Shown: piece by piece, positions 21,970 to 31,921 of the stretch | Position numbering within the stretch: position 1 is the first letter of the stretch | How the letters are laid out: the number at the start of each line of letters is the position of its first letter | Assembly: GCA_002102555.1 (NCBI GenBank) | Contig: MCFL01000152.1 | Coordinates: 1 to 58,545 of the forward strand | Source: Catenaria anguillulae PL171 | Lineage: Eukaryota; Blastocladiomycota; Blastocladiomycetes; Blastocladiales; Catenariaceae | DNA length: 58,545 nucleotides | Reading direction: 5' to 3' | Program-made: the position numbers and the translations under genes | Notes under the pieces: model-generated | The model's database searches: none | What the model was told of the DNA's origin: nothing | What the model saw: the letters and a program-made list of their open reading frames with translations, nothing else

Positions 21970-23778
21970 ATGATGAGTCAACCACCACCGCCACCACCAC
22001 CACCACCGCCGGGGCAGATACAGATGCAGATGCAGACTCTGTCGACGCACGAGCAGCGCAGACTCCAATCCTTGCTCCACTCGATTGCAAATGCGACGTC
22101 CTCCTCCTCCCCCCAAGCCCAAGCCCAAGCCCAAGCTCTACCACCGGCAGTCCCGGCTCTCGGCAGCTCTGGATCGTCCTCGTCTTCTTCCCTTTCCTCT
22201 TCCCCGTCCATCCTCCTGCCCTCGGCTGCTGCCGCCGCCGTCGCTGCTCTCTCAGGCAGCTCCTTTCTCGATGCCGTCGACCCCGTCCCGGGTACAAACT
22301 CGGCGCTCACCGTACATCAACACGCCACGGCTACGGCTACGGCTACGGCTGCGGCAACCACCGCCGCCATGATGAGAATCACGTCCTACGCTCAGCATAC
22401 ACAGGCACATGCACATGCGCACCCCCAGCCTCCGGCAACCGTCCCTGTGATGCACCACCAGCTTCAGCATCAGTACCAGCGAAGCAGTGCAAAGCGATCA
22501 TCCACGCTGGCCGCTCTCGACACGGCACTGCCTTCATTGTCCTCTTCGTCCATGTCTCCTGCTTCTGCTTCTGCTTCGTCGTCCTCGTCGCCGCTCCTGC
22601 CATTGGCAGCAAGCAATCTGAGCAGCAGCAATCAGCGGCGCACGTCATCGCCTGCCTCGGCAGCGCCAGCGCCATCGGCAACTCCATCTTCCTCATCCTC
22701 AGCTGCCGCCGCGCTCCTGCTCTCGACAAGTGCACCCGCCAAACTGTCTCCACTGCTCAGCATGGCTTCTCGCGCACTCCCTTCTTCATCCTCTCCGCCG
22801 CCGCCAACACTCTCTCCACCCTCCTCCTCCTCCTCGGCTGTGGGACCTCCAACCACCAGGGCTTCCAAGCGAGCACGCACCGCGTCGTCATCGCTTGCGT
22901 CGCCACCAACCAATGCTGCTCCTACCTCTACGACTCGCCGGCGCCGCGCCTCCATGGTTCCAACAACAACCGCCACTTCTCACGTGTCGGAAGACCGTGC
23001 CGCTCCGTCCTCGGACCCACCATCCACCCAATCCAACGCTGCGCCCGCCGTCCCCGCCACGGCTGCAGCCGCAGCTGCTCCCCGTAAGCAACGCAAGCAA
23101 TCGCGCCCGCTGCTCACGGACGACGTGAAAAAACGCAACCACATTGCCTCGGAACAAAAACGTCGCCTCAACATCCGCGTTGGTTTTGACAATCTCGTGT
23201 CCCTTGTCCCTGGCCTCGCCGATCACCCGCGCTCGGAACCCGTCATTCTAGGCAAAGCCGCAGACCATTTGCAAATCATGCTGGACCAGCATCGGCGTGT
23301 CAAGGGAAGGGCCAGGGACATTGCTCAGCAGCTACGGATGGCCCGGGGATTGCATGGCGAATCGGATCCGGACGCGGATCCGGAGATGCACAGGTTGATT
23401 GAACACGTGTTGGGCGCACAATCAGCGGTGGATGAGGTGAGTGAGGACGAGGAGGTCAAGCGTGAGGTGGGCGACGTCAAGATTCGCACATATCGCCGCA
23501 CCGTGTATGCTACGGGCAAGCGCGCTGCTGCGTCTGCTACAGCGGCAGCGGCATCGGCAGCAACCACGGTGGCCGCTGTTGATGGCCGAGAGGAAGAGCT
23601 GGCAGGCGCCATCAGGCAAGAGGTGGATGCAGATGGTGATGTGCACATGGCCGATCAGCCGACCGCAAGTGCCGACCATGCACCACCAATGCCAAAAGAT
23701 GGGGATGCCTCTGAGCAGAGCGAATTGAGCGATGTTGACGAGGAGGTCGACGAGGACGAGGACGAATCCGATGGGTAA
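21970..23778 (+). CDS. bHLH transcription factor (Ino4/Mlx-like)
   Basis: 602 residues, single exon. The basic helix-loop-helix lies at about residues 385-440: 'KKRNHIASEQKRR' carries the His-Glu-Arg triad that reads E-boxes (CANNTG), then 'GFDNLVSLVPGL' (helix 1), a short loop and 'ILGKAADHLQIMLDQHRR' (helix 2). 'HxxSEQKRR' and the spacing resemble Ino4/Mlx-type factors, which dimerise to control lipid genes in yeast; that role is inference. The N-terminal 380 residues are low-complexity (Pro run, Ser, Ala and His/Gln) and the C terminus is acidic ('DEEVDEDEDESDG'), both suited to transcription activation. Short hexamer repeats (CTACGG) occur at 22328-22350. The helix-loop-helix region is the only ordered part. 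Confidence 0.88.
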   Translation: MMSQPPPPPPPPPPGQIQMQMQTLSTHEQRRLQSLLHSIANATSSSSPQAQAQAQALPPAVPALGSSGSSSSSSLSSSPSILLPSAAAAAVAALSGSSFLDAVDPVPGTNSALTVHQHATATATATAAATTAAMMRITSYAQHTQAHAHAHPQPPATVPVMHHQLQHQYQRSSAKRSSTLAALDTALPSLSSSSMSPASASASSSSSPLLPLAASNLSSSNQRRTSSPASAAPAPSATPSSSSSAAAALLLSTSAPAKLSPLLSMASRALPSSSSPPPPTLSPPSSSSSAVGPPTTRASKRARTASSSLASPPTNAAPTSTTRRRRASMVPTTTATSHVSEDRAAPSSDPPSTQSNAAPAVPATAAAAAAPRKQRKQSRPLLTDDVKKRNHIASEQKRRLNIRVGFDNLVSLVPGLADHPRSEPVILGKAADHLQIMLDQHRRVKGRARDIAQQLRMARGLHGESDPDADPEMHRLIEHVLGAQSAVDEVSEDEEVKREVGDVKIRTYRRTVYATGKRAAASATAAAASAATTVAAVDGREEELAGAIRQEVDADGDVHMADQPTASADHAPPMPKDGDASEQSELSDVDEEVDEDEDESDG

Positions 23779-24614
23779 TGTAGACGGTATCTCAATCAAT
23801 CAAAAAATCCAAGATGTTGTCGAGCTCTCTCTTGTCCGATCAATCCCCTGCAAGTCATACCCAGCACAGCATTTCAACGCTTCCGCTGCTGCCTTTCTGT
23901 TTTGTAACCTAAAACTTTGTTTGTCCGAACGACGTCTCTCTCCAACATGTACATTTTTCTTTCTGATTTCGCCATTACATAGTAATATCAGATCATCGCG
24001 AGAACGGGCAGCGCGAAGTATTCGCAAAGAATAACCTCAACTGCAAAGAACAAAAGAAAAACCTCCTGTCCTGACTAAAAGCAAACGCAAACACATCGTC
24101 TATCGTCTAGGTATATTTCTCAAACGCTCAAGCTTCCTCGATCCTGCCAGTGCTGCTGCGACTCTACTCGCAACGCTTGAATACCCCACCTTGCGTCCGT
24201 GACTGTGATTCTGTGACACGCGCTTTCGAGTTGGGTTGGCCGATCCTCTCAATACTTTGCAAGCAACAGCCCAACCAGCTCTCAACTCGACCTGCCGGCG
24301 TTCCGAACTTGGGACCCAGCCCCTCAGACGCCCGCTCATTTCCATTTTGCGACACTGCCCCCGACCCCGGTCCCATCGCAGCCAGCGGACTGGCCACCCG
24401 CTGTTTATCAACCCCCAACTTCCCTTGTCGTGGCATCCTCCCGCGTTTCTGGGGTAGAGAGCTCCATACTTGAAGGCAGTGACGGGCAAGCCGTTTTGGG
24501 CGATCGACTGCAACAAAGTCAACGGCAACGGCCACTCTGCCATCTTTGTGTGCGATACTGACCCTCAAAAGGCGTGTGTTGATCCCTGTTCTCCTTTCAT
24601 TCACATTAGCCATC
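23779..24614. other. Intergenic, 3' of bHLH gene and promoter of next gene
   Basis: About 835 bases. The first half is AT-richer and fits a 3' UTR. No coding pattern on either strand was convincing. Confidence 0.5.
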
Positions 24615-26174
24615 ATGTCGTCCGAGACGCCCAACATCCCTCTCCCGAATCCGGCATCCCATTCCAGCACCATGCCGCCTTCCCCAGATGCTTTGCCCTT
24701 GACTTTGCGTGACAGGGCGCAGAAAAGCCAGCCCGGTATGGCCGACGCCGCATCCGAAGCGGACACTCCGACCATCTGTGGCCTGTCCACGCCACCCACA
24801 TCTCCTCCCATTCACTCGCTCGGTTCCTCGCGCTCAAAGCCATGTGCCGTGCAAGCCCCGCCCGCGGTCGAGGGCCATCTGCAGCCGCACGTTGCAATGT
24901 CATTGCCACCGGTTGGACCCGACCGTCGCCAGCGATACGCCACGCACGATCACCCGAAGCTCACCTCGGCCCACACCTCCTCTTCGTCGACATCGTCTTC
25001 GTCGTCTGGGTCGGTCGATCGCGCCGTGCGCGCACTCATGGCCGAACTCGACGCGTCCATCTTTCGCAACGTGTCGTCGGCCGTGTCTGCCTACTTTCTC
25101 GATATCAACGACGTGGGCCATTTCGTCAGCATGCCACACATTGGCGCGTGTGCCTCGCCTGAGGCAAACCACATTATGCGCTTGATGGAGGAGACGTTGA
25201 CCAGGAACGCAGGGTACTTGCTGGATCCAACGGATCGCGCCGGGTTGGAGGCGTTTGGCGATGCATTGGCCAGGCGGGTGAGTTTAGGTATGTGCATCCG
25301 ATGTGCTCCTTTTAAATTCTTGCGGTCGCATGGATAGTGTCTCACATGAAATGAGCACTTGTTGACGTATGCATCAGATCCACGCGTCCTAACGTCGCTC
25401 GCCAAAGTCCTCATTGTGCTGCGTCTTGGGCACACAGCCACGGCCGCACGCCAGGGACATCATCCCGCCGTGGCCGCCATGGTGCCCGAGTTTCCGCTCT
25501 TTTTGGATGCACATGTCCAGATTCAAGCGCGCAAAGTGGGTGGCAGTACATTTGCTGCTGTGGGGTCGACACGCACGCCAACGTCGCCAGACGATAGCTC
25601 AAGTGCACAGACATGTCTGGGAATGATTGCCGAAGACTCATCGATTCCGGTGACGCAGCACCACGCAGGACTGCACAGATCCGTGTCTTTACATACGTCG
25701 CCCTCGGCCGCGGCACACGCGCATTTCGCGTCGCCACCCGAATCGCCCGCTGCGACTGCATTGACGTTTTCCGCCGCCGTCAGCGCCGCCAGCGCATCCC
25801 GCCCATTCACGGCACCCATGTCGGCACTTGCACTCGCACCCACAATGCGCGCTTCACCAGCAGCGGTCCCCGTCACACGCCAACGCACAGTGTCCATGCC
25901 CGCGCCGTCGCCTCACGCACAAGCTGCAGCGGCGGCAGCCGTAGCTTGGGCGCGGCCAAAGACCGAGGTCGCCGTTGTGATCGAGTCCATGATTGCCGAT
26001 ACACGCAGCACCACAGGCGGCGGTGGCATGATGCGGCATCCAGTTTACTTGTTGCACGTCCAGGACGCAGCAGCCGCGGCAGCAGCAACAGGTACAAGTG
26101 CGTGCGGGTTTGGGCTTGGGCTTGGGACGCCCGCGAGCGCCCCCGTCGCGGGTGCATCAGCATTTACGCCATGA
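24615..26174 (+). CDS. Uncharacterised protein, two exons
   Basis: 489 residues. Exon 1 24615-25287 and exon 2 25378-26174, joined by a good intron (GTATGT to GCATCAG, 90 bases), with the frame kept. Residues about 140-275 look ordered and helical ('VDRAVRALMAELDASIF', 'NHIMRLMEETLTRNAGYLL', 'SLAKVLIVLRLGH'). The flanks are Ser/Pro/Ala-rich. Another ordered patch, 'TEVAVVIESMIADT' with 'HPVYLLHVQDA', lies near the C terminus. No family was recognised. The ATG at 24615 begins MSSETPNIPL and is the most plausible start. Confidence 0.7.
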
Positions 26175-26853
26175 TTGTCATGTTTGCGGTGTCTTCCTTT
26201 TTTTTCCGTCTCGTAATGGGGTCTGTTCTTACGCGGACCGTTTCTCGGAGCTCCGGGTCTCTTTATTTTGTCGTTGACGGTGATGACAGCATCAAGATTT
26301 CTACATGTTCCGTGCGCCAGGTTCTTGCGAGCCATTGGTCTGGGCTGGAGAGAGTTGTCTCTGTTTTGTGTACATAGCTTTTCTGCCTCCTTTTGTCCCC
26401 TATATCCTTGATTCAATCCATTCCTTGCCTCTCCTAGCTGTTGTTGCCCTGCACGGTCTCTCTTGGTGCACATTTTTTTTTTCTCTCGCTGTCGTCGAGC
26501 TTGCATTCTTCCAGCTCGCAGTTGTCTCCCAAATCTCCTGTTACCTTACTCAACTCATGACGTGTTACCAATGTCGCTGTGATTCTGGGGGCGTCAACCC
26601 CATCGTGGATTGTAAATACATCACGTCTTTTGTGAGAAACAATGTCTGGAATGGTGGAAGCGTTCGTTCGTAACAACAGCCGGCGTTGGCCAGGATTCAA
26701 TGAACAGAAAGTCAAAGTGCATTGAGCGATGGCGAATGTTGACGGCGGCAAAGAATTAATCCGTTGCATGGGCTGGGCCTGACGAGGATCGGGGAGCTGG
26801 TTAGTTTCGGATACAAAGAATGTTTGGGCATTGGATAGCCTAAAAGTGGGTCA
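26175..26853. other. Intergenic between convergent genes
   Basis: About 680 bases between the 3' ends of two converging genes. T-rich tracts near 26197-26206 and 26470-26485 are the only remarkable feature. No gene seen. Confidence 0.5.
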
Positions 26854-27519
26854 TTACAAACCATCGGGGCCAGCACCCGGTGGACTCGCCCGTTTCTTGT
26901 ACTTTGGCTGGCGCTCATACGCATTTGGCCCCGGTCGCCGTCGCGGCTTGCCATGCTTGTGCCCGTGCCCATGGTTGCACTTGCCCGGCCCATGGTCATG
27001 GCTGTGGTCATGCTGGCCCTTGCCTCCGCCATTCCCTTGGCCGCTGTCCGAGTCATCATCCGAGTCGTCATCCGACGAAGAAAATTCCGACGAGTCCGAG
27101 TCACTCTCGTCCCAATTGCGCTGCTTGCGAAAGATGCAACAAACTGTGTGCGCGGCGGTGAGGGCGTGAGTCCTCGCAGCACAACCGGAAGCACAAGGGC
27201 CATGAGAAAAAAAAAAATCGAACATACTCTTTGAACTCTTCTTCCCCATGCCCTCGTTATCCACAACCGACTCGTCCCACTGAATGCGCCCTGTTCCGCC
27301 TTGCATGCGAGCCCCCGTGAGCGATAGGATGCCAATGATGGGCTCCACCGCGGAGCCATCATCGCCCGAAGCGGGTGGCGCTTCGCGCGAGGCCGTGGCG
27401 TGAATCACCATGGTACGTGACCCGTGCGATGGAGTCGGCGCACTGGCACCGGCGTTGGCGGTTGCGGTTGCGTTCGCTGTTGGTGGTGGCGGGGATGGAG
27501 TGGAAGTGCCAGAGTTCAT
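26854..27519 (-). CDS. YPI1: Protein phosphatase 1 inhibitor-3 (YPI1/PPP1R11)
   Basis: 193 residues from two exons, 27519-27228 and 27143-26854. Splicing out the 84-base GTATGT..CACACAG intron creates the family signature: 'RIQWDESVVDNEGMGKKSSK' followed directly by 'ICCIFRKQ'. R-I-Q-W is the RVxF-type docking site for PP1, and the CCIF block is diagnostic of inhibitor-3. An acidic Ser-rich run follows, then a His-rich tail ('HDHSHDHGPGKCNHGHGHK') and a basic end, as in human PPP1R11. Acts on PP1 catalytic subunit in nucleus and cytosol. The N-terminal 60 residues are low-complexity. This is a compact, confident identification. Confidence 0.93.
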   Translation of the reverse strand: MNSGTSTPSPPPPTANATATANAGASAPTPSHGSRTMVIHATASREAPPASGDDGSAVEPIIGILSLTGARMQGGTGRIQWDESVVDNEGMGKKSSKSMFDFFFSHGPCASGCAARTHALTAAHTVCCIFRKQRNWDESDSDSSEFSSSDDDSDDDSDSGQGNGGGKGQHDHSHDHGPGKCNHGHGHKHGKPRRRPGPNAYERQPKYKKRASPPGAGPDGL

Positions 27520-29044
27520 GCCTGCTGGTGGTAGTGGTAGTTGAGGGGCTGTTTCTTGATGAATAGAGTTGTTGTGGGATGAGTGCCAAAGGTTGCTTTC
27601 AGTTCTGCATGAAACTTCATGGCTGGGTGACAGGATAATAAATGGGAAATGTATCGTTGCCCTTTTCTATAACTTCAACGGAATGGCGAATTTGAACACA
27701 GCACCCCGATCTCACGCGTCGAGAGATGTCATCCTTCCCCGCGAGACAAAATCTCAGTTCGCCACGCAAGGGAATCTGAAATCCGATCATGAGATTCACA
27801 CAGTAAAGCATGGGCGTCCACAGGTTACCGTACGTTCATGAATTTCCGCCGTCCAAGACCTTGCGACGTTTTGCGGTCAAAGTCAGAGGATCTTTCGGCC
27901 AAGCGCACTGCGTCAGGGCAGCACCAATCAGAACAAGGTGCAGGTTGAGAGGATCTAACGAGAACGAAGGCATTTGTGAACTTTCTTCCTGCAGGCGGCG
28001 TGCTCAGTATCAGCGCTGGGTCTAACGAGGAAGTGAGTTGTTCACGTGGCGGCGCCGGGACTCGTTTTCCCAGCATGCATGGTTGCCGTTGCATCTTGCT
28101 GCGGTCCCGCTGGGTCTCGCCCAACAACAAAAATGGCAAAACTTTCGCTGCGCAAGCATCTTTCGTTCCCACCCCCGCACTTCATCATTTTTGGATTACA
28201 TAACTCCGCGGAAACGTGTGTGCAAGTTTCCTAGGTACATACGTAGCTCTCTGATCAAGCACCAAAGTGGAGACGGGGCGAGCGTTTCCCCGCACTAGTG
28301 GTCTGGCTTTTGATTCGTGTGAAGCTGATGCAAGATTCACAGCCCAGCAAGTGGTGCGGAGCTTGTTCTAGGTGGTTTTCTGTGCCCACTAATGTGGCAG
28401 AGCCGCATCAATTCGTTGATTGGGATGTTCCATGACATGTGAGAAACAGACTGATTCGTCATGGGCTGGTGGGGTGTGTATTGCTTACCGGTTACCGGAA
28501 AACTCAATTCAGTCCTCATTTTGACTTTCTTAGTGCCCAACCGACGCCAACAGCTGGGTCCCTTGCGACCCGTTGCGACTCAACGACGCCGTTTTGCGTG
28601 ATTCTTTACTCATCCTCTCTTGCCCCCACACTTTGCAGTGGCACCTTTCAAGAGTGCATGTTGCAAGTCGATGTTCCCACCTACCATGCCACTCACTGGC
28701 GTGCGTGCAGCGCTCTCTATAGCAAAACCTGTGCTCGTGCGCTCACAAAAGCATTCACACCGACATTCAAGATCCAAGCGGTAGACAAAAAAGTGCAACG
28801 GCATACGGCACATGGAACTAAGCATGTGCCGTACATGCTCAGCATGGCGGTGATTTCGAGTCGATTCCCACCCTCGGTCGGCGCAGTCGTGAAAGAAACA
28901 ACAGCCAAACGTGGGCTTTACTCGTGATCATGACAAACTATCAGAGGTCGTGCCCCAGTCGTCCCTGGCTCCTTTTGATGCTCCTTCCGAGACTAAACAC
29001 TGCGACCGTGGCCTGTCCCACATTCCGTCACCGGCCCACCAGGG
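27520..29044. other. Long intergenic region upstream of the repeat-protein gene
   Basis: About 1.5 kb without a supportable gene. Short open frames exist on both strands but share no coding character. The last part leads to the TATA box of the 29.2-kb gene and is probably its upstream control region. Confidence 0.5.
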
Positions 29045-29050
29045 TATAAA
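29045..29050 (+). promoter_or_regulatory. TATA box of the curlin-like gene
   Basis: TATAAA inside GGGTATAAAGAGCGG, 162 bases before the ATG at 29207. A CT-rich leader lies between them. This supports the plus strand as the coding strand and hints at strong or regulated expression. Confidence 0.7.
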
Positions 29051-29206
29051 GAGCGGTCAAAGCCCGCCCATTTTCTGTCATCTGTTCAAGTCCACATTCA
29101 AGTTCAACCACGCAACTCCGACGCGTCTCTCTCACTCCCGCTCCAACTCGTAGCTCCCATCTGCACCCTCTCTACTCTCAACCTCTTTCGCATATTCCGT
29201 CACACC

Positions 29207-31237
29207 ATGTCGATCCCTCACCAAGTCAACATCATTGAGGCCAACCAAGCTTCCGGTGACCGCATCAACCAATTCCAGCACATTGACGTGGACGGTGTTG
29301 TCGTCTCTCCTCACTCGCACTGGTTCCCTAACCCGGCTGATGGTCGCGATGTCCAAGTCAACTTGATCCAGCAGAACGCTGCCTCGGGTCGCGACATTGC
29401 GCAATCGCAGCAGGGCAACATTGACGTGGTCTCGATTGGCGGGTCGCACTGGGGTACCGGTACCGGCGACGTGCAGCTCAATGTGATTCAAGCAAACCAA
29501 GCCGCAGGCTCGCGTATTGCCCAAAACCAAGGCGCCGATGTGGACGTAGTCGCTTTTGGTAACGGCTGGGGTCACTTGCACGGCTCGGGCGACGTCAACA
29601 CCTTTGTGGGGCAGGCAAACCTTGCGTCCGGTAACAATATCTCGCAAGCCCAGTTTGCCGATGTGGACGTCGTTGCCATTGGTGCCGGTCATCATCACCA
29701 TCACCACGCGGCGAGCGGCGACGTCAATACTGTCGTCTCGCAGTTCAATGCCGCGTCCGGTAACAACATTGGTCAATTCCAAGGTGCCGACGTGGACGTG
29801 GTTGCGATTGGAAGCGGCTGGGGCCATCTTCACAGCTCGGGCGACGTCAACACAGCCGTGATTCAAACCAACCTCGCCTCGGGCAACAACATTGCTCAAG
29901 CTCAGTTTGCCGACGTCGATGTGGTCGCCATCAATGCCGGCCACGGTCATCACCACCATCACGGGTCCGCTGGCGACGTCAACACGGTCGTCTCGCAGTT
30001 CAATGCCGCGTCCGGTAACAACATTGGCCAGTTCCAAGGTGCCGACGTTGACGTGGTTGCTATCGGTAACGGTTGGGGCCACTTGCACGGTGCGGGAGAC
30101 GTCAACACAGCCGTGATTCAAACCAACCTCGCCTCGGGCAACAACATTGCTCAAGCTCAGTTTGCCGACGTAGATGTGGTCGCCATCAATGCCGGCCATG
30201 GTCATCACCACCATCACGGGTCCGCTGGCGACGTCAACACGGTCGTCTCGCAGTTCAATGCCGCGTCCGGTAACAACATTGGCCAGTTCCAAGGTGCCGA
30301 CGTTGACGTGGTTGCTATCGGTAACGGTTGGGGCCACTTGCACGGTGCGGGAGACGTCAACACAGCCGTGATTCAAACCAACCTCGCCTCGGGCAACAAC
30401 ATTGCTCAAGCTCAGTTTGCCGACGTCGATGTGGTCGCCATCAATGCCGGCCACGGTCATCACCACCATCACGGGTCCGCTGGCGACGTCAACACGGTCG
30501 TCTCGCAGTTCAACGCTGCGTCCGGTAACAATATCAGCCAGTTCCAAGGCGCCGACGTTGACGTGGTTGCTATCGGTAACGGTTGGGGCCACTTGCACGG
30601 TGCGGGCGACGTCAACACAGCCGTGATTCAGACCAACCTCGCGTCTGGAAACAACATTTTCCAAGCCCAGCTTGCCGATGTCGACGTGGTTGCCGTCAAC
30701 GCCGGTCATGGGCACGGTCACTTCCACCACGGGTCCACGGGCGATGTCAACACAGTTGTCTCTCAATTCAATGCCGCGTCCGGTAACAACATTGGCCAGT
30801 TCCAAGGTGCCGACGTGGACGTGGCTGCGATTGGAAACGGTTGGGGCCACTTGCACGGCGACTCTGGCGACGTCAACACCTTGGTGTCCCAATTCAACGC
30901 GGCTTCGGGCAACAACATCAACCAGTTCCAGTTTGCCGATGTGGATGTGCTTGCCCTGCACAACTCGTTTGCCCACGGCCACCATGGCCACGCGCATGAC
31001 CTTGGCGACGTGATTACCAACGTGATTCAGACCAACATTGCCTCGGGCAACAACATTAGCCAGGCTCAGTTTGCCGACGTGGATGTGTTTGCCGGTCATC
31101 ATTCGTTCTCGACCGCGACCGATGGTGGCGCCCAATGGTCGGCGCACACGACCACGATTGCCGATGGTGTTGCCCAGACAGTGGTCGCCGGCTCGGACTT
31201 GACAGATGCCGTGGTGACCACCACGACGCTCGCCTAA
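29207..31237 (+). CDS. Curlin-like, His-rich tandem repeat protein
   Basis: 676 residues, one exon, ATG in good context (CACACCATGTC). Nearly the whole protein is 15 repeats of 40-46 residues. Each has a ~20-residue core of the type VNTVVSQFNAASGNNIGQFQ followed by ADVDVVAI and a variable Gly/His loop. Counting from the first Val, Asn9, Gly13, Ile16 and Gln18 are invariant in all 15 and Gln7 in 14. Gln at 7 and 18 with Asn/Gly between is the spacing of bacterial curlin (CsgA) repeats, so a stacked beta-solenoid or amyloid fold is likely (inference). Loops alternate: even repeats 4-12 carry His clusters (up to six), odd repeats carry GWGHLH. No signal peptide or membrane helix. The last ~35 residues are non-repetitive. 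Function unknown. Confidence 0.85.
   Translation: MSIPHQVNIIEANQASGDRINQFQHIDVDGVVVSPHSHWFPNPADGRDVQVNLIQQNAASGRDIAQSQQGNIDVVSIGGSHWGTGTGDVQLNVIQANQAAGSRIAQNQGADVDVVAFGNGWGHLHGSGDVNTFVGQANLASGNNISQAQFADVDVVAIGAGHHHHHHAASGDVNTVVSQFNAASGNNIGQFQGADVDVVAIGSGWGHLHSSGDVNTAVIQTNLASGNNIAQAQFADVDVVAINAGHGHHHHHGSAGDVNTVVSQFNAASGNNIGQFQGADVDVVAIGNGWGHLHGAGDVNTAVIQTNLASGNNIAQAQFADVDVVAINAGHGHHHHHGSAGDVNTVVSQFNAASGNNIGQFQGADVDVVAIGNGWGHLHGAGDVNTAVIQTNLASGNNIAQAQFADVDVVAINAGHGHHHHHGSAGDVNTVVSQFNAASGNNISQFQGADVDVVAIGNGWGHLHGAGDVNTAVIQTNLASGNNIFQAQLADVDVVAVNAGHGHGHFHHGSTGDVNTVVSQFNAASGNNIGQFQGADVDVAAIGNGWGHLHGDSGDVNTLVSQFNAASGNNINQFQFADVDVLALHNSFAHGHHGHAHDLGDVITNVIQTNIASGNNISQAQFADVDVFAGHHSFSTATDGGAQWSAHTTTIADGVAQTVVAGSDLTDAVVTTTTLA
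29830..30630 (+). repeat. 255-bp higher-order tandem repeat
   Basis: Within the repeat-protein gene a 255-base unit (one His-loop repeat plus one GWGHLH repeat, 85 residues) recurs at about 29855, 30110 and 30365, with a diverging fourth from 30620. Neighbouring copies are almost identical even at third codon positions, showing recent unit duplication or gene conversion. Confidence 0.9.
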
Positions 31238-31921
31238 GCATGAGGTTGTTGACACTCCTCGTTGCCGCCCACTTGTGTGTGGATCGTTGGTGATTGCGAC
31301 CGTTGGGGGTGGGCAAGATGTGATATCGAAAGGTCTTGAGTTGCTCATGACGTTGCTTTTTCCTACCCAAACTCGTTGATCGTCGTGTGCTTGCTGCTGT
31401 ATTTTTGCTTTTTTGAGTTTCTCGTTTGTTATTTCATACCCTTATCCCCCTGTCCCAAGCTGGCAGGTGGCTCTGTGTGTCTCCCAATCTTCTCGCTTTG
31501 TTGCATTCTCCAATGGCCCATTTCTACGCATTTGTCACCTCGTGGTGATTCGATCCTGCGCTTGTCTCATTCTCGACCCTGTTGGAGTTCAAACCAAAAC
31601 AATATGACATACATATATCCCAGTTAAATTTACTTTTTGTGGCTGCTTTTGATCCTTAGTGGCATATTCATATTCGACTAGGTCGAATGGAGACCACGAC
31701 TCGCTCATAGCCTTGTACCTACCAATCATCAATACGGAAAATGAGGAAGGATCAGGAAAATGTCTATGAATGCGTGTATGCATAAGCAGCGATGGTAAAT
31801 GTACAATGTTCCTCAACAGCAACCAGGCTAGTTGGGAATGAGAGAACAACTACAAACAAAGATCTAACGCCGGCGCAAAGGGTCCGCCTCGCGTTTCTTC
31901 GACTTGTCACGGTCCCACACC
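31238..31921. other. Intergenic between convergent genes
   Basis: About 680 bases, T-rich in its middle part, between the 3' ends of the repeat-protein gene and the subtilase gene. No coding signal. Confidence 0.5.

Noticed and set aside
22020-22960. Minus-strand open frames opposite the bHLH N terminus
   Set aside because: Low-complexity shadow of Ser/Pro/Ala codons. The plus strand holds the bHLH domain in the same continuous frame.
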